This document shows positions 35,874-44,726 of a stretch of DNA of 64,000 bases, piece after piece. Every line of letters starts with the position of its first letter. Position 1 is the first letter of the stretch. The stretch spans positions 2,899,001-2,963,000 of the forward strand of contig NZ_CP030041.1 in the NCBI RefSeq assembly GCF_003260975.1, in the 5' to 3' direction. This DNA is from Echinicola strongylocentroti. Lineage in GTDB: Bacteria > Bacteroidota > Bacteroidia > Cytophagales > Cyclobacteriaceae. A model generated the notes under the pieces. The model made no database searches. It saw nothing but the letters and a program-made list of their open reading frames with translations, and was not told the DNA's origin. A program made the position numbers and the translations under genes.

Positions 35874-35898
35874 GTACCTTTGTAAAAATATTTATCCT

Positions 35899-36789
35899 AT
35901 GACCGAAAAAACACATAAGGCTGGTTTTGTAAATATCATCGGCAAGCCCAACGTGGGCAAGTCCACACTGATGAATGTATTGGTGGGTGAGCGGCTTTCG
36001 ATTATTTCATCCAAAGCACAGACTACACGCCACCGTATTCTTGGACTGATGAATGATGCTGACTATCAGATTGTTTTTTCGGACACTCCTGGCATGCTCA
36101 AGCCAAAATATGAACTGCACAAAAGCATGATGAGCTTTGTGAACCTGTCATTGGAGGATGCCGATGTGATCGTTTTTGTTACTGACCTGTTCGAAACCGA
36201 CAATGAAATCGAGGAAGTCATCGAAAAAATCAATGCCTCTGGAACTCCTGTTTTATTGGTGATCAACAAAATTGACCTCGCCAAGAATAACAAGCTGGAA
36301 GAAGTCACCCAATACTGGACTGATCGACTAAAAACAGACACAGTCATTCCTGTGTCGGCATTGGAGAACTTTAATATTGAGCGGATCATGCAGGAGATTC
36401 TGGACAGGTTGCCCGTTCATCCACCCTATTATGACAAGGAGGAACTTACTGATCGGCCAGAGCGTTTCTTTGCCTCTGAGATCATCAGGGAAAAGATCTT
36501 TACCAATTACAAGAAAGAAATCCCCTACAGCACAGAAGTAACTATTGATCAATTTACGGAAGATGATAAGATCATCCGCATCAGAGCTATTATCTTTGTG
36601 GAGCGATCCAGCCAAAAGGGCATCATCATAGGTGATAAAGGCAAGGCCATAAAGAATGTAGGTATTCAGTCAAGAGAGGCGATGGAAGCTTTTTTTGGCA
36701 AGCAGGTATTTCTCGAAACCCATGTGAAGGTAGAGGACGACTGGAGAAAAAATAAAAACAAACTAAGAAAATTCGGTTACGATCAGTAA
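35899..36789 (+). CDS. era: GTPase Era
   Basis: 296 residues. GTPase domain with GKPNVGKST at 15-23, DTPG near 61-64 and NKID near 122-125, followed by a C-terminal KH domain (about 205-290) with VERSSQKGIIIGDKGKAIK near residue 234. Binds 16S rRNA and membrane during 30S maturation. der follows 21 bp downstream. Confidence 0.97.
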   Translation: MTEKTHKAGFVNIIGKPNVGKSTLMNVLVGERLSIISSKAQTTRHRILGLMNDADYQIVFSDTPGMLKPKYELHKSMMSFVNLSLEDADVIVFVTDLFETDNEIEEVIEKINASGTPVLLVINKIDLAKNNKLEEVTQYWTDRLKTDTVIPVSALENFNIERIMQEILDRLPVHPPYYDKEELTDRPERFFASEIIREKIFTNYKKEIPYSTEVTIDQFTEDDKIIRIRAIIFVERSSQKGIIIGDKGKAIKNVGIQSREAMEAFFGKQVFLETHVKVEDDWRKNKNKLRKFGYDQ

Positions 36790-36810
36790 CCTAACTAAGC
36801 GTAGAAAAAA

Positions 36811-38124
36811 ATGGCAAATATTGTAGCAATAGTAGGGAGGCCAAATGTGGGCAAATCCACTTTCTTCAACCGTCTCATCGAACAGCGTAAGGCTATCGAA
36901 GACAATGAAAGTGGGGTCACTAGAGACCGCCATTACGGGCATGCCCAGTGGGGAGGAAAGTACTTCTCGGTGATCGATACCGGCGGGTACGTTACCGGCT
37001 CGGAAGATGTCTTCGAGGCGGAGATCCGTAAGCAGGTGAAGCTGGCTGTGGAAGAAGCTTCTGTGATCCTTTTTGTGGTGGACTGCATCGATGGTCTGAC
37101 GGATCTGGACAAGGAATTTGCCAATGAACTTCGGGGTGCCAATAAGCCCATATATATCGTCGCCAATAAAGCCGATACACAAGAAAGGTCTTTTATGGCC
37201 AATGAGTTTTATGAATTGGGCCTAGGGGATGGTGCCGTCTATCCTATTGCTGCTGCCAGTGGGAGCGGTACGGGAGACCTGTTGGATGAGCTGGTGGTTA
37301 ATTTTGACGATATTGGCATCGAAAATCCGGATGAGGGCATTCCAAAGCTCGCCATCTTGGGTCGCCCCAATGTCGGTAAATCCTCTTTCCTTAACGCCCT
37401 GCTCGGAACCGAAAGGACCATCGTCACGGACGAGGCCGGTACTACAAGGGATACCATCAATTCCCACTATACCCTTTACGGGAAGAATTTTATCATCTCC
37501 GATACCGCTGGGATCCGTAAAAAGTCCAGGGTAAAAGAGGATATCGAGTTTTATTCCGTGATGCGTTCATTGCGGACGCTGGAGGATTCTGATGTGGTCA
37601 TCGTGATGGTGGATGCCAGCCGCGGTCTTGAAGCACAGGATGTCAACTTGATCTCTCTGGCCATCAAAAACAACAAAGGCGTCATGATAATGGTCAATAA
37701 GTGGGACCTCATCGAAAAAGACCACAAAACCATGAACACCTTCAAAGATGATATGATGGAAAAACTTGGCGAAAATCGCTGGATCCCTATCATCTTTACA
37801 TCCATGCTGACCAAGCAGCGGATATTTCAGGCCATCGAACTGGCAGTGCAGGTGTACGAAAACAAGACGAGAAAAATCGCTACTTCACAGCTCAATGACA
37901 AAATGCTTCCGGAAATCGAGCGTTATCCACCGCCAGCATGGAAAGGAAAATACATCAAAATCAAATACGTCACCCAGCTGCCTACCAAAAATCCAGTATT
38001 TGCTTTCTTCTGTAATTTGCCACAATACCTCAAAGCACCTTATACCAGGTACCTGGAAAACAGACTCAGAGAACACTTTGATTTCCAAGGAGTTCCTGTA
38101 AAAATTACCTATAAGAAAAAGTAA
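36811..38124 (+). CDS. der: GTPase Der (EngA)
   Basis: 437 residues, tandem GTPase domains: GRPNVGKST at 9-17 and GRPNVGKSS at about 185-193, each followed by its own DTGG/DTAG and NKxD motifs, and a C-terminal KH-like domain. Needed for 50S subunit assembly. Same operon as era, separated by 21 bp. Confidence 0.97.
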   Translation: MANIVAIVGRPNVGKSTFFNRLIEQRKAIEDNESGVTRDRHYGHAQWGGKYFSVIDTGGYVTGSEDVFEAEIRKQVKLAVEEASVILFVVDCIDGLTDLDKEFANELRGANKPIYIVANKADTQERSFMANEFYELGLGDGAVYPIAAASGSGTGDLLDELVVNFDDIGIENPDEGIPKLAILGRPNVGKSSFLNALLGTERTIVTDEAGTTRDTINSHYTLYGKNFIISDTAGIRKKSRVKEDIEFYSVMRSLRTLEDSDVVIVMVDASRGLEAQDVNLISLAIKNNKGVMIMVNKWDLIEKDHKTMNTFKDDMMEKLGENRWIPIIFTSMLTKQRIFQAIELAVQVYENKTRKIATSQLNDKMLPEIERYPPPAWKGKYIKIKYVTQLPTKNPVFAFFCNLPQYLKAPYTRYLENRLREHFDFQGVPVKITYKKK

Positions 38125-38145
38125 AAATATTTTTTCTTATATCGC

Positions 38146-38175
38146 TTGAATATATCAATCAGGGCTGTACATTTG
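38146..38175 (+). promoter_or_regulatory. Promoter of the small acidic lipoprotein gene
   Basis: TTG (38146-38148), 19 bp, TACATTTG (38168-38175), an exact match to the Bacteroidota promoter form; the start codon is 25 bp further on. Confidence 0.65.
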
Positions 38176-38200
38176 CGTGCTTATTTTAAGAAACAAACAC

Positions 38201-38422
38201 ATGAAAAAGACAATGGTTTTGTTTGCCCTAGTTGGTCTGGCATTGACCACTTCTTGCGGCAAGAAGGAAGTTGAACAAACTGAAGAGACGATCGAAACGC
38301 AGCTCGAAGAAACTGAGCAAGTAATCGAAGAATCAGTGGAAGAGCTTGAAGAATCGGTAGAAGACGCTGCTGAGTCAGTAGAAGACACCGTAGAAGAAGT
38401 GACCGAAGAAATCAACGGTTAA
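38201..38422 (+). CDS. Small acidic coiled-coil lipoprotein
   Basis: 73 residues from ATG 38201. Signal and lipobox TTSC place the mature N-terminus at residue 19. The mature part is almost only Glu, Val, Thr, Ser and Asp in heptad-like spacing, so a short, strongly acidic coiled coil anchored by lipid is likely. It has its own consensus promoter and a strong terminator, implying a separate, perhaps abundant transcript. No named family; possibly an envelope spacer similar in principle to Lpp. Confidence 0.75.
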   Translation: MKKTMVLFALVGLALTTSCGKKEVEQTEETIETQLEETEQVIEESVEELEESVEDAAESVEDTVEEVTEEING

Positions 38423-38448
38423 TTCTCCTATTAAAATCAAAATTCCCA

Positions 38449-38476
38449 AAGCACCGAGCAATCGGTGCTTTTTTTT
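38449..38476 (+). terminator. Terminator of the acidic lipoprotein gene
   Basis: AAGCACCGA-GCAA-TCGGTGCTT followed by a run of T. Just ahead of the SprT-like gene. Confidence 0.88.
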
Positions 38477-38489
38477 ATCTTAGCACCAG

Positions 38490-39131
38490 ATGAAACCAAG
38501 TGCCGCATCAAAACTAGCCAAAATTTTTGAGGCCAAAGTGCCAGAAAATGCCGCTCCATACTGCCTCAAGCTATGGAAAGAGGCTCCGTTTCATTTTACC
38601 GTCAGCAAGTCAAGACTGTCAAAGCTGGGGGATTTTCGCTTTCGGGCCGACCAGTCTGTCCAAACCATCACGATCAACCACAACCTCAACCGATATCAAT
38701 TTCTCATTACGTACATCCATGAAGTAGCACATCATCGGGCCTTTCGGAAATATGGCACCACCATCAAGCCACACGGGAACGAATGGAAAAACACCTTTAA
38801 GCAGTTAATGCAGCCTGTGCTTACTGACGAAGTATTTCCCAAAGACTTGCTCATTCCGCTCAGGAGACATATGACCAGCCCAAAAGCCAGCTCCAGTACA
38901 GACTTCTGGCTAAACAGGGAGTTGCGAAAATACGATGCATCACTGAATGGTCTAAAGGCCACCTACCTCTATGAAGTCACCATTGGAACAGTCTTCGAAC
39001 TTCGGGGGAGAAAGTTCAAAAAAGTACAGCCACGAAGAACCCGGGTCTTATGTGAAGAAGTCACCTCAGGAAGGCATTACCTTATTTCCGGCAATGCTGA
39101 AATTTCACTATCCCTTCAGAGCGAAAATTAA
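38490..39131 (+). CDS. SprT-like zinc metalloprotease domain protein
   Basis: 213 residues. Zinc motif HEVAH (YIHEVAHHRAF, about residues 77-87) fits the SprT/Spartan-like fold; the second half has a beta-rich region. No signal peptide, so cytosolic. Eukaryotic relatives degrade DNA-protein crosslinks; the role of the bacterial proteins is unknown. The start codon is 14 bp past the T-run of the preceding terminator. Confidence 0.82.
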   Translation: MKPSAASKLAKIFEAKVPENAAPYCLKLWKEAPFHFTVSKSRLSKLGDFRFRADQSVQTITINHNLNRYQFLITYIHEVAHHRAFRKYGTTIKPHGNEWKNTFKQLMQPVLTDEVFPKDLLIPLRRHMTSPKASSSTDFWLNRELRKYDASLNGLKATYLYEVTIGTVFELRGRKFKKVQPRRTRVLCEEVTSGRHYLISGNAEISLSLQSEN

Positions 39132-39151
39132 GCTTCACGGTTTAGAGGGAG

Positions 39152-41050
39152 TTATCCTCTCACAAGTTTGATATATTCGACCTTTTCTTCCCACCTGATT
39201 TCCAGTACCCAAATTCCTTTTTTCAACGATGAAAAAATTTCCCTTAGGGCATCTTCAAATGCCTTTTGTCCATCTACCCGGATATATTCAGTGGTATGCA
39301 ATGGCGAAACCAACCGAAAATATATCTTCTCTATCTTATCTGTAGACCCAGAATAGGAAACGTTCATATCAGCTCCGGAAGATGGATTTGGGTAAATTTT
39401 CCAAACCTTTTGCGGTTTTTGGGACGTAGGCACAGTAACGGAATACACCTCTGAGTAGGACCTATCACCATATATGTCCACTTCCCTGATCCGATAATAC
39501 AGTCTTCCACCCAAAGCAGGTAGACCATGGTCCTGATAGCGGTATTCGATCAATTCCTCACCCAAGTCACGTGACTCCAAAGTAGCGATTTGTTTAAAAT
39601 CATCTATTCCTCCCAGCGAGCGTTCAAGCACATAATGGCTGGTAGAAGACTCCTCTTTCACCTGCCAATCTATTTGGACGGTGTTATTGATGGATTGATA
39701 GGCAACGTTAACAGCTTTCCATAGCACTGGCAAGCTGGATAGGCGAAGGCGGATAATCACCATTCCGTCGGCACCGTCTCCACCGCCGTCCCAACCAGCA
39801 CCTCCTCCTGATCCGGTATTCTGCTCCCCCGACCCACCAACATCGGTATCCGCATCTCCACCAATGCCGCTTCCTCCTGTACCCTGATTGTTACCTTGCC
39901 CTGGCCGTCCAGAACCACCCCCACCTCCGGCAAAAATATTGTCAATACTCACCGACACATCGAGGTCTTCCAATATCGGTGAAGAGGCTCCTTCACCACC
40001 ATCACCGCCACGTGAGCCATTTCCGGATATTCCGCGGGTCTCGGCCCCACCACCACCGCCACCTGATCTAGCCTGTCCATTTCCTTGCCCTCCCTGAGCT
40101 CCTTCATTTCCCTGTGAGCCACTAGAAGCCCCAGAGGAGGAGTTACTTGCATGCCCTCCTCCTGAGCCCCCAGACCTTCCTGTATTATGGGTGCTGTTGC
40201 TATGATAGGATCCCCCGCCTCCACCTCCTATAGCAGTAACATTATTAAAATAAGAGCTCATTCCATTTTGGCCAGCTTCATTGGACGAAGTGGCTCCTTC
40301 TCCTCCCTTGCCCACATATACAGGGTAGGTCTCTCCCTGGTTTAGCGACACCGATGGTTCATACACCATTCCTCCTGCACCTCCACCGCCGGCACTGCCG
40401 CCATACCCCCCGCCTCCACCTCCAGCGACAAGCAGCACCTCGGCATCGTCAAATTCAGCTGGAACAGTAAATGGCCCATCGCATCGGTATATATACAAGC
40501 GCTCCAACTCGGAAACTTGCACTTCTTCAACACAGGAATTGGGTTCCTCACAAACCCCTTCAGTGATCTCATTATCTTCTGCCTGGATGTCCGGACCTTG
40601 TATGACCAACCTAAAATTAAAACATCCTAAATCAGCAGGACTTGGATGTGGAGGACTGGAATAACAGGTATGCCAATCACTTTGGGCGGCCAATACTGAA
40701 CCGCTTCCTCCTCCCTCCGGAAGGTCAAAATAGTTTTCATCACGCTCTGTACCGTCATCGCAAATCAAATACCCCTGCAATGTCCAAAGTGTAGGGGTGG
40801 GGCCGGTAAAACTCACGTTATAGTCAATCCTTACTCGATATTCAAATCCTCCAGGGCAATAGGTGTTGTAAGTGATGACCTCCGTAAGTTCGAGCTCGAT
40901 ATTGATTTCACTTTCACCAGAAGGAACGGTAATGGTATTTGAACACTGCCCTACTGCCTCACTCGTGGTGAAGATAAGCCAGCCAGTTAATGCGATAAGT
41001 AGGTTAAAATAAAAAATAGAACACTTTAATCGGTCATTAAGGATGCTCAT
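39152..41050 (-). CDS. Glycine-rich surface protein with type IX secretion domain
   Basis: 632 residues. Signal peptide to about residue 34 (VGQC). Residues about 35-180 are a cysteine-containing region of unknown fold; 185-430 contain a glycine-rich module with many runs of Gly and Ser; 435-540 resemble a fibronectin-like strand domain; the end has the type IX sorting pattern (YPNPSSG near residue 550, ending in IKLVRG). Secreted to the cell surface or medium. The last 190 residues are paralogous to the neighbouring gene. Confidence 0.8.
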   Translation of the reverse strand: MSILNDRLKCSIFYFNLLIALTGWLIFTTSEAVGQCSNTITVPSGESEINIELELTEVITYNTYCPGGFEYRVRIDYNVSFTGPTPTLWTLQGYLICDDGTERDENYFDLPEGGGSGSVLAAQSDWHTCYSSPPHPSPADLGCFNFRLVIQGPDIQAEDNEITEGVCEEPNSCVEEVQVSELERLYIYRCDGPFTVPAEFDDAEVLLVAGGGGGGYGGSAGGGGAGGMVYEPSVSLNQGETYPVYVGKGGEGATSSNEAGQNGMSSYFNNVTAIGGGGGGSYHSNSTHNTGRSGGSGGGHASNSSSGASSGSQGNEGAQGGQGNGQARSGGGGGGAETRGISGNGSRGGDGGEGASSPILEDLDVSVSIDNIFAGGGGGSGRPGQGNNQGTGGSGIGGDADTDVGGSGEQNTGSGGGAGWDGGGDGADGMVIIRLRLSSLPVLWKAVNVAYQSINNTVQIDWQVKEESSTSHYVLERSLGGIDDFKQIATLESRDLGEELIEYRYQDHGLPALGGRLYYRIREVDIYGDRSYSEVYSVTVPTSQKPQKVWKIYPNPSSGADMNVSYSGSTDKIEKIYFRLVSPLHTTEYIRVDGQKAFEDALREIFSSLKKGIWVLEIRWEEKVEYIKLVRG

Positions 41051-41159
41051 ATATTGGTGGTAAGGGTGTATAATACAAACTTACGAAAACCAACGAACTC
41101 AAAAAGGGTTTCCTTTATAATCTAATCACATGTGTGATACATTACATTTTACACCATCC

Positions 41160-42686
41160 CTAAAGCAATAATTTGATAAGCTGTGACTCATCTGCCCAGC
41201 GCACTTTTACTACCACGAGTCCTTTCGAAAACTGGGCCAATTCTTCTCTTAAGCGCATGTTTAACTCTTCTACAGAACTTGCCTGGAAGGAACGCGATTG
41301 GTTAAGTGAATTAAAAATCGTTATGGACATCTCTTCTCCATGGTACTTTTCAGGGTTGGTCAGTGCTAGGTGGATTTGTTCACCTTTGGAAGGGTTTGGA
41401 TAAATTTGCCAAGCGGCTTTCCCTGTCGATAAACCTTGGATATCCAAACCGATAATTTTACTGAAGGTAGCTTTCCCATCGGTATCCACTTGCTTTATAC
41501 GATAATAAAGACGACCTGCCTGGACAGGTAAATCGTCATCGTCAAAAGTATAGTGTTGTAACTCATTGGTCCATCCTCCACCTGAAACCTCTCCAACAGT
41601 CTTAAAATTCGAAATGCCATTGAATGAGCGTTCTATTGAATATGTTGAAACAAAATTGTCCTCATATACTGACCATAAGACCTTGACAGTTTGGTAGGAT
41701 GCCAATATTCCATTGATTTCATTAAACACTACAGGTAGTGTCCTAGCACATTCAGACCCCATATTTTGGTTTTGAGATCGGTAACAAGCATTTTCTATTG
41801 CCGAAAAATGGTTACCTCCATTCGTGCTTCCATCTACCAAAAATGAAGCATTACCACTTAGAGCAGCTGTATTCCAAGAATTAACATTTACATCTCCCTC
41901 AGTATGGACAAACGTATCGTCTGACATATCTATTCTGGCACCTCCCCCCATAACAATGCTTCCTCCCACTTGCATTTCAGATCGACCTTCCATGTTAAGC
42001 TGGCCACTATTCATGTTTACGTCTTGCTCTACGTTCACGACCCCATTTTCGTTAGAATTTATGACTCCTCCTGATGAAAAAGATAGCCCTTTTGTACTAA
42101 AATCTCCATTAACATTCAGTGTAGAACTGGAATTAATAATAGATTCATTTAAGACTATTAATCGTGAACCTTCTTCTATGTTAATAGTTGAGGTGTTATT
42201 GGCCATTGATAAGTTCTCTACGATTACGGTACTGTTACCTATAATATTCATCACGGCACCTGCACCAATGTTCAATGTTCCGTTTTGTATGTTTAATGAA
42301 GCCCCATTTTCGACATTAAAAACTGTAGGAGGTACTCCACCATTGTTGTCATATAGAGTTACATCCCCTGTAAATATAAGATTGGCCAATGCCCCTGAAA
42401 CAGTAATTTGGCTAAACGTATTCCTACCAATATTTGCATCCCCTTGATACTCTACGCTATGATTTACAATCACGTTTGTCCGACAAGGACTTGAATTATC
42501 AGGCGATTGAGTAGGCGTTGCACACCCGTTCGGATTCGTGCTATCCCAAGTGGAGGAAGCACTCCAATCACCGTCACTGTTTGACTCAAACTGCTGGGCA
42601 AATCCAGCATGGCTTATTCCAATAGTGCAGAAAATAAATAGCATCTTATGTCCATTTTTCCACATGCGGAACAATAAACTTTTCAT
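41160..42686 (-). CDS. Surface protein with beta-helix-like repeats and type IX secretion domain
   Basis: 508 residues from ATG 42686, with a signal peptide ending AGFAQQ. Residues about 55-290 consist of repeated short strands with Asn, Ser, Thr and Gly (VNHSVEYQGDANIGRNTF and onward), as in right-handed beta-helix or polymer-forming proteins. The C-terminal 190 residues (YPNPSKG, ending IKLLL) match the type IX-secreted end of the adjacent gene. No enzymatic motif. A TTG 21 bp upstream is a less likely start. Confidence 0.78.
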   Translation of the reverse strand: MKSLLFRMWKNGHKMLFIFCTIGISHAGFAQQFESNSDGDWSASSTWDSTNPNGCATPTQSPDNSSPCRTNVIVNHSVEYQGDANIGRNTFSQITVSGALANLIFTGDVTLYDNNGGVPPTVFNVENGASLNIQNGTLNIGAGAVMNIIGNSTVIVENLSMANNTSTINIEEGSRLIVLNESIINSSSTLNVNGDFSTKGLSFSSGGVINSNENGVVNVEQDVNMNSGQLNMEGRSEMQVGGSIVMGGGARIDMSDDTFVHTEGDVNVNSWNTAALSGNASFLVDGSTNGGNHFSAIENACYRSQNQNMGSECARTLPVVFNEINGILASYQTVKVLWSVYEDNFVSTYSIERSFNGISNFKTVGEVSGGGWTNELQHYTFDDDDLPVQAGRLYYRIKQVDTDGKATFSKIIGLDIQGLSTGKAAWQIYPNPSKGEQIHLALTNPEKYHGEEMSITIFNSLNQSRSFQASSVEELNMRLREELAQFSKGLVVVKVRWADESQLIKLLL

Positions 42687-43248
42687 TCGTATTATTTTAG
42701 TTAGCAAGGACCGTTGGTGACACTTCCTTGGCTAGGGTGATTGACATTTCAAAAATATTTTTCCTAAATCACAACAAAACCGCTAATCTTCACCTGTTTT
42801 TGCTGTTTGATGGCAAAAATATTAAACTCAACACCTAAAACAAGTAATTACTAAATAAATATTTTCATTTTAAACCCACTATTAAGCGGTTTGATTGCTG
42901 TTTTTAGCTTTTCATTTACAATGGTATTACTTCTATTAAAAGAAAAAGTAGATCAAATAAATCCTTTCAGAGCTCATTTAGGACAAATCAAAGATTTATT
43001 ATAGGCACCCAAAAGGAATGAGTTCATCTAATCAACTTATCGGCACCTTCCCAGTATTATCGTGGAATTTGCATTAATCTTTCTCTTGCGACCTGAAAAT
43101 GGTTCAAATCCCAAACTGTTTGTTTCCACAAACCTTCTCATCTAACCCACCATTCCGAGTAACTTCCCCACACTCACCAAACAAATGAAAACCTTAGTTT
43201 CTACCAGATATAAGACCTGGCCCTACATCTCCAAAGCGGCATATACAC
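42687..43248. other. AT-rich intergenic region
   Basis: About 560 bp, no recognised gene. A 27-codon frame (about 42921-43004, MVLLLLKEKVDQINPFRAHL and onward) extends a run of hydrophobic codons but lacks a family or start context; not counted. Mostly upstream DNA of the surface protein gene. Confidence 0.3.
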
Positions 43249-43284
43249 AAAAAAAAGCTGTACCCCAATACTCAGGATACAGCT
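43249..43284 (-). terminator. Terminator of the nitroreductase gene
   Basis: Stem AGCTGTA-CC / GG-TACAGCT with one mismatch, followed on the minus strand by a run of T. Confidence 0.78.
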
Positions 43285-43332
43285 CTTGCTATTAGTTAAG
43301 AAAACGCATCAGGGGTATTGCCTGAAGGTAAT

Positions 43333-43980
43333 TTACTTTTCCATGATCTCAGCTGATGAAATCACAAATTCCTCTTTTGGGGTACGGAATTTTTTCATAC
43401 CGGCGAGCCAGTCATTCGTTTCATCCCTATAGCCCAAAGGCAATACCAAGGCGCTCTTCAGGCCAAGCTCCTTCAAAGCAAGCAATTCATCCAAAGCGGC
43501 CGAATCGAACCCTTCCATTGGCGTGGCATCCACTTTCTGCTCAGCAGCCGCTGCGATGGCCGTACCAAATGCAATATATGCCTGCTTGGCAGCATGATGG
43601 GCATGCCACTCTTCTGGAAGCTGGCTGTACATGCCCCAGAGTCGCTCTCTATAAGCATCCATTTTGTCCAGTGGCATTCCCCTAGCTGTCAAGGTATTGG
43701 CAAAGACTTCCTTGATTTTGTCTTCTGTATAATTTTCCCATGCCGCAAATACCAATATATGGGATGCATCGGTAATCTGGCTTTGATCCCAGGCGATGGG
43801 TTTTATCTTTTCTTTCATTTCTGGATCGGTGATCACAATGATGCGATAAGGCTGCAGCCCAGAAGAAGAAGGAGAAAGCCTCGCTGCTTCCAGAATATAA
43901 TCCACTTTTTCTTGGGGCACAGCCTTTCCGTTCATTTTTTTTGTGGCATATCTCCACTCAAGATTTTCTAATAAGCTCAT
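43333..43980 (-). CDS. Nitroreductase family FMN oxidoreductase
   Basis: 215 residues from ATG 43980 (MSLLENLEWRYATKKMNGKAV); a longer upstream frame would enter the regulator's operator and is not used. FMN-binding RYATK at residues 10-14, SPSSSGLQPYR near 36-46 and the C-terminal LPLGYRDE region match NfsB-like NAD(P)H nitroreductases. Reduces nitro compounds or quinones in the cytosol. Divergent from an HxlR regulator, a common pairing for quinone- or redox-responsive reductases. Confidence 0.93.
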   Translation of the reverse strand: MSLLENLEWRYATKKMNGKAVPQEKVDYILEAARLSPSSSGLQPYRIIVITDPEMKEKIKPIAWDQSQITDASHILVFAAWENYTEDKIKEVFANTLTARGMPLDKMDAYRERLWGMYSQLPEEWHAHHAAKQAYIAFGTAIAAAAEQKVDATPMEGFDSAALDELLALKELGLKSALVLPLGYRDETNDWLAGMKKFRTPKEEFVISSAEIMEK

Positions 43981-44060
43981 GATCTCGTTCTTTAGTTTTT
44001 TTGATATTCCAAAATTAGCTATATTTGCTATACAAAAGGAAGTAACATCATATAATATAC

Positions 44061-44080
44061 CACTATACTTTTGTATAGTG
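44061..44080. promoter_or_regulatory. HxlR operator, perfect inverted repeat
   Basis: CACTATACTTTTGTATAGTG, an 8-bp perfect inverted repeat with a 4-base centre. A further copy of its half site, CTATACAAAAG, sits at 44028-44038 and is the complement of CTTTTGTATAG within the palindrome. Located between the two divergent genes. Confidence 0.7.
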
Positions 44081-44464
44081 ATGTTCAAAATGATTATGGA
44101 CACATCAACGACAAAAGGCCAAGAAAAAGTTCACATTTGTTCAGGTGAATTTGTAGTAGCAGTACGGGATACGCTAAATGTGATCAGTGGGAAATGGAAG
44201 CTTCCCATTATCGGATCCCTATGTTATGGCAAAAAACGGTTTAAAGACTTGGAAAATGACATTCCAAAAATCACCCCTCGCATGCTCTCCAAAGAACTCA
44301 AGGAGCTCGAACTAAATAGTATCGTAACCAGAACGGTGTATGACACCACGCCCGTCACCGTGGAATATGAACTCACCCCTTCAGGCAGAAAAATCCGTGA
44401 ACTACTGGATGCCATGGTAAAGTGGGGCCTTCAGCATCGAGAAGAGGTGATGAAGCCGGAATGA
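44081..44464 (+). CDS. HxlR family transcription regulator
   Basis: 127 residues if started at ATG 44081; ATGs at 44090 and 44096 are equally plausible because the operator ends at 44080. Winged helix with Cys15 (HICSGEF), GKWKLPIIGSLCYGKKRFKDL and ELTPSGRKI are typical of HxlR/YodB-type proteins, where the N-terminal cysteine senses quinones or electrophiles. Likely represses itself and the divergent nitroreductase. Confidence 0.9.
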   Translation: MFKMIMDTSTTKGQEKVHICSGEFVVAVRDTLNVISGKWKLPIIGSLCYGKKRFKDLENDIPKITPRMLSKELKELELNSIVTRTVYDTTPVTVEYELTPSGRKIRELLDAMVKWGLQHREEVMKPE

Positions 44465-44478
44465 CGCCATTGGTTAAA

Positions 44479-44644
44479 CCCGGTTTATGCATTAGGAATT
44501 GTGATGAGGTTTGAAACTACAAGAAAATCAGGCTGTTTGGAGATTGAGGCATAGCACCGCTAGGGTGAAATCGAAAACAGCGGCGAAGCGACTGATTTTG
44601 AAGTAGGTTCATACCGCAATAGATAGGCTAATGCATATTCCGGG
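44479..44644 (+). repeat. MITE-like element, copy 3
   Basis: 166 bp, nearly identical to 30617-30781. The terminal CCCGG repeats are directly flanked by TTAA on both sides. It begins 14 bp after the HxlR stop and ends ahead of the terminator shared with the peroxiredoxin gene. Confidence 0.85.
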
Positions 44645-44655
44645 TTAAAACATAA

Positions 44656-44697
44656 AAACTGCATCCTGACCGGAGTAGACCTATCAGGATGCAGTTT
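44656..44697 (-). terminator. Strong hairpin terminator of the peroxiredoxin gene
   Basis: Perfect 14-bp stem AAACTGCATCCTGA / TCAGGATGCAGTTT around a 14-base loop; lies 30 bp past the peroxiredoxin stop. Could act in both directions. Confidence 0.82.
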
Positions 44698-44726
44698 ATT
44701 CATGTCTGGGGCTAGCTATTTATTGT

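Noticed and set aside
42921..43004. 27-codon hydrophobic small protein
   Set aside because: AT-rich chance frame without family, start context or terminator.
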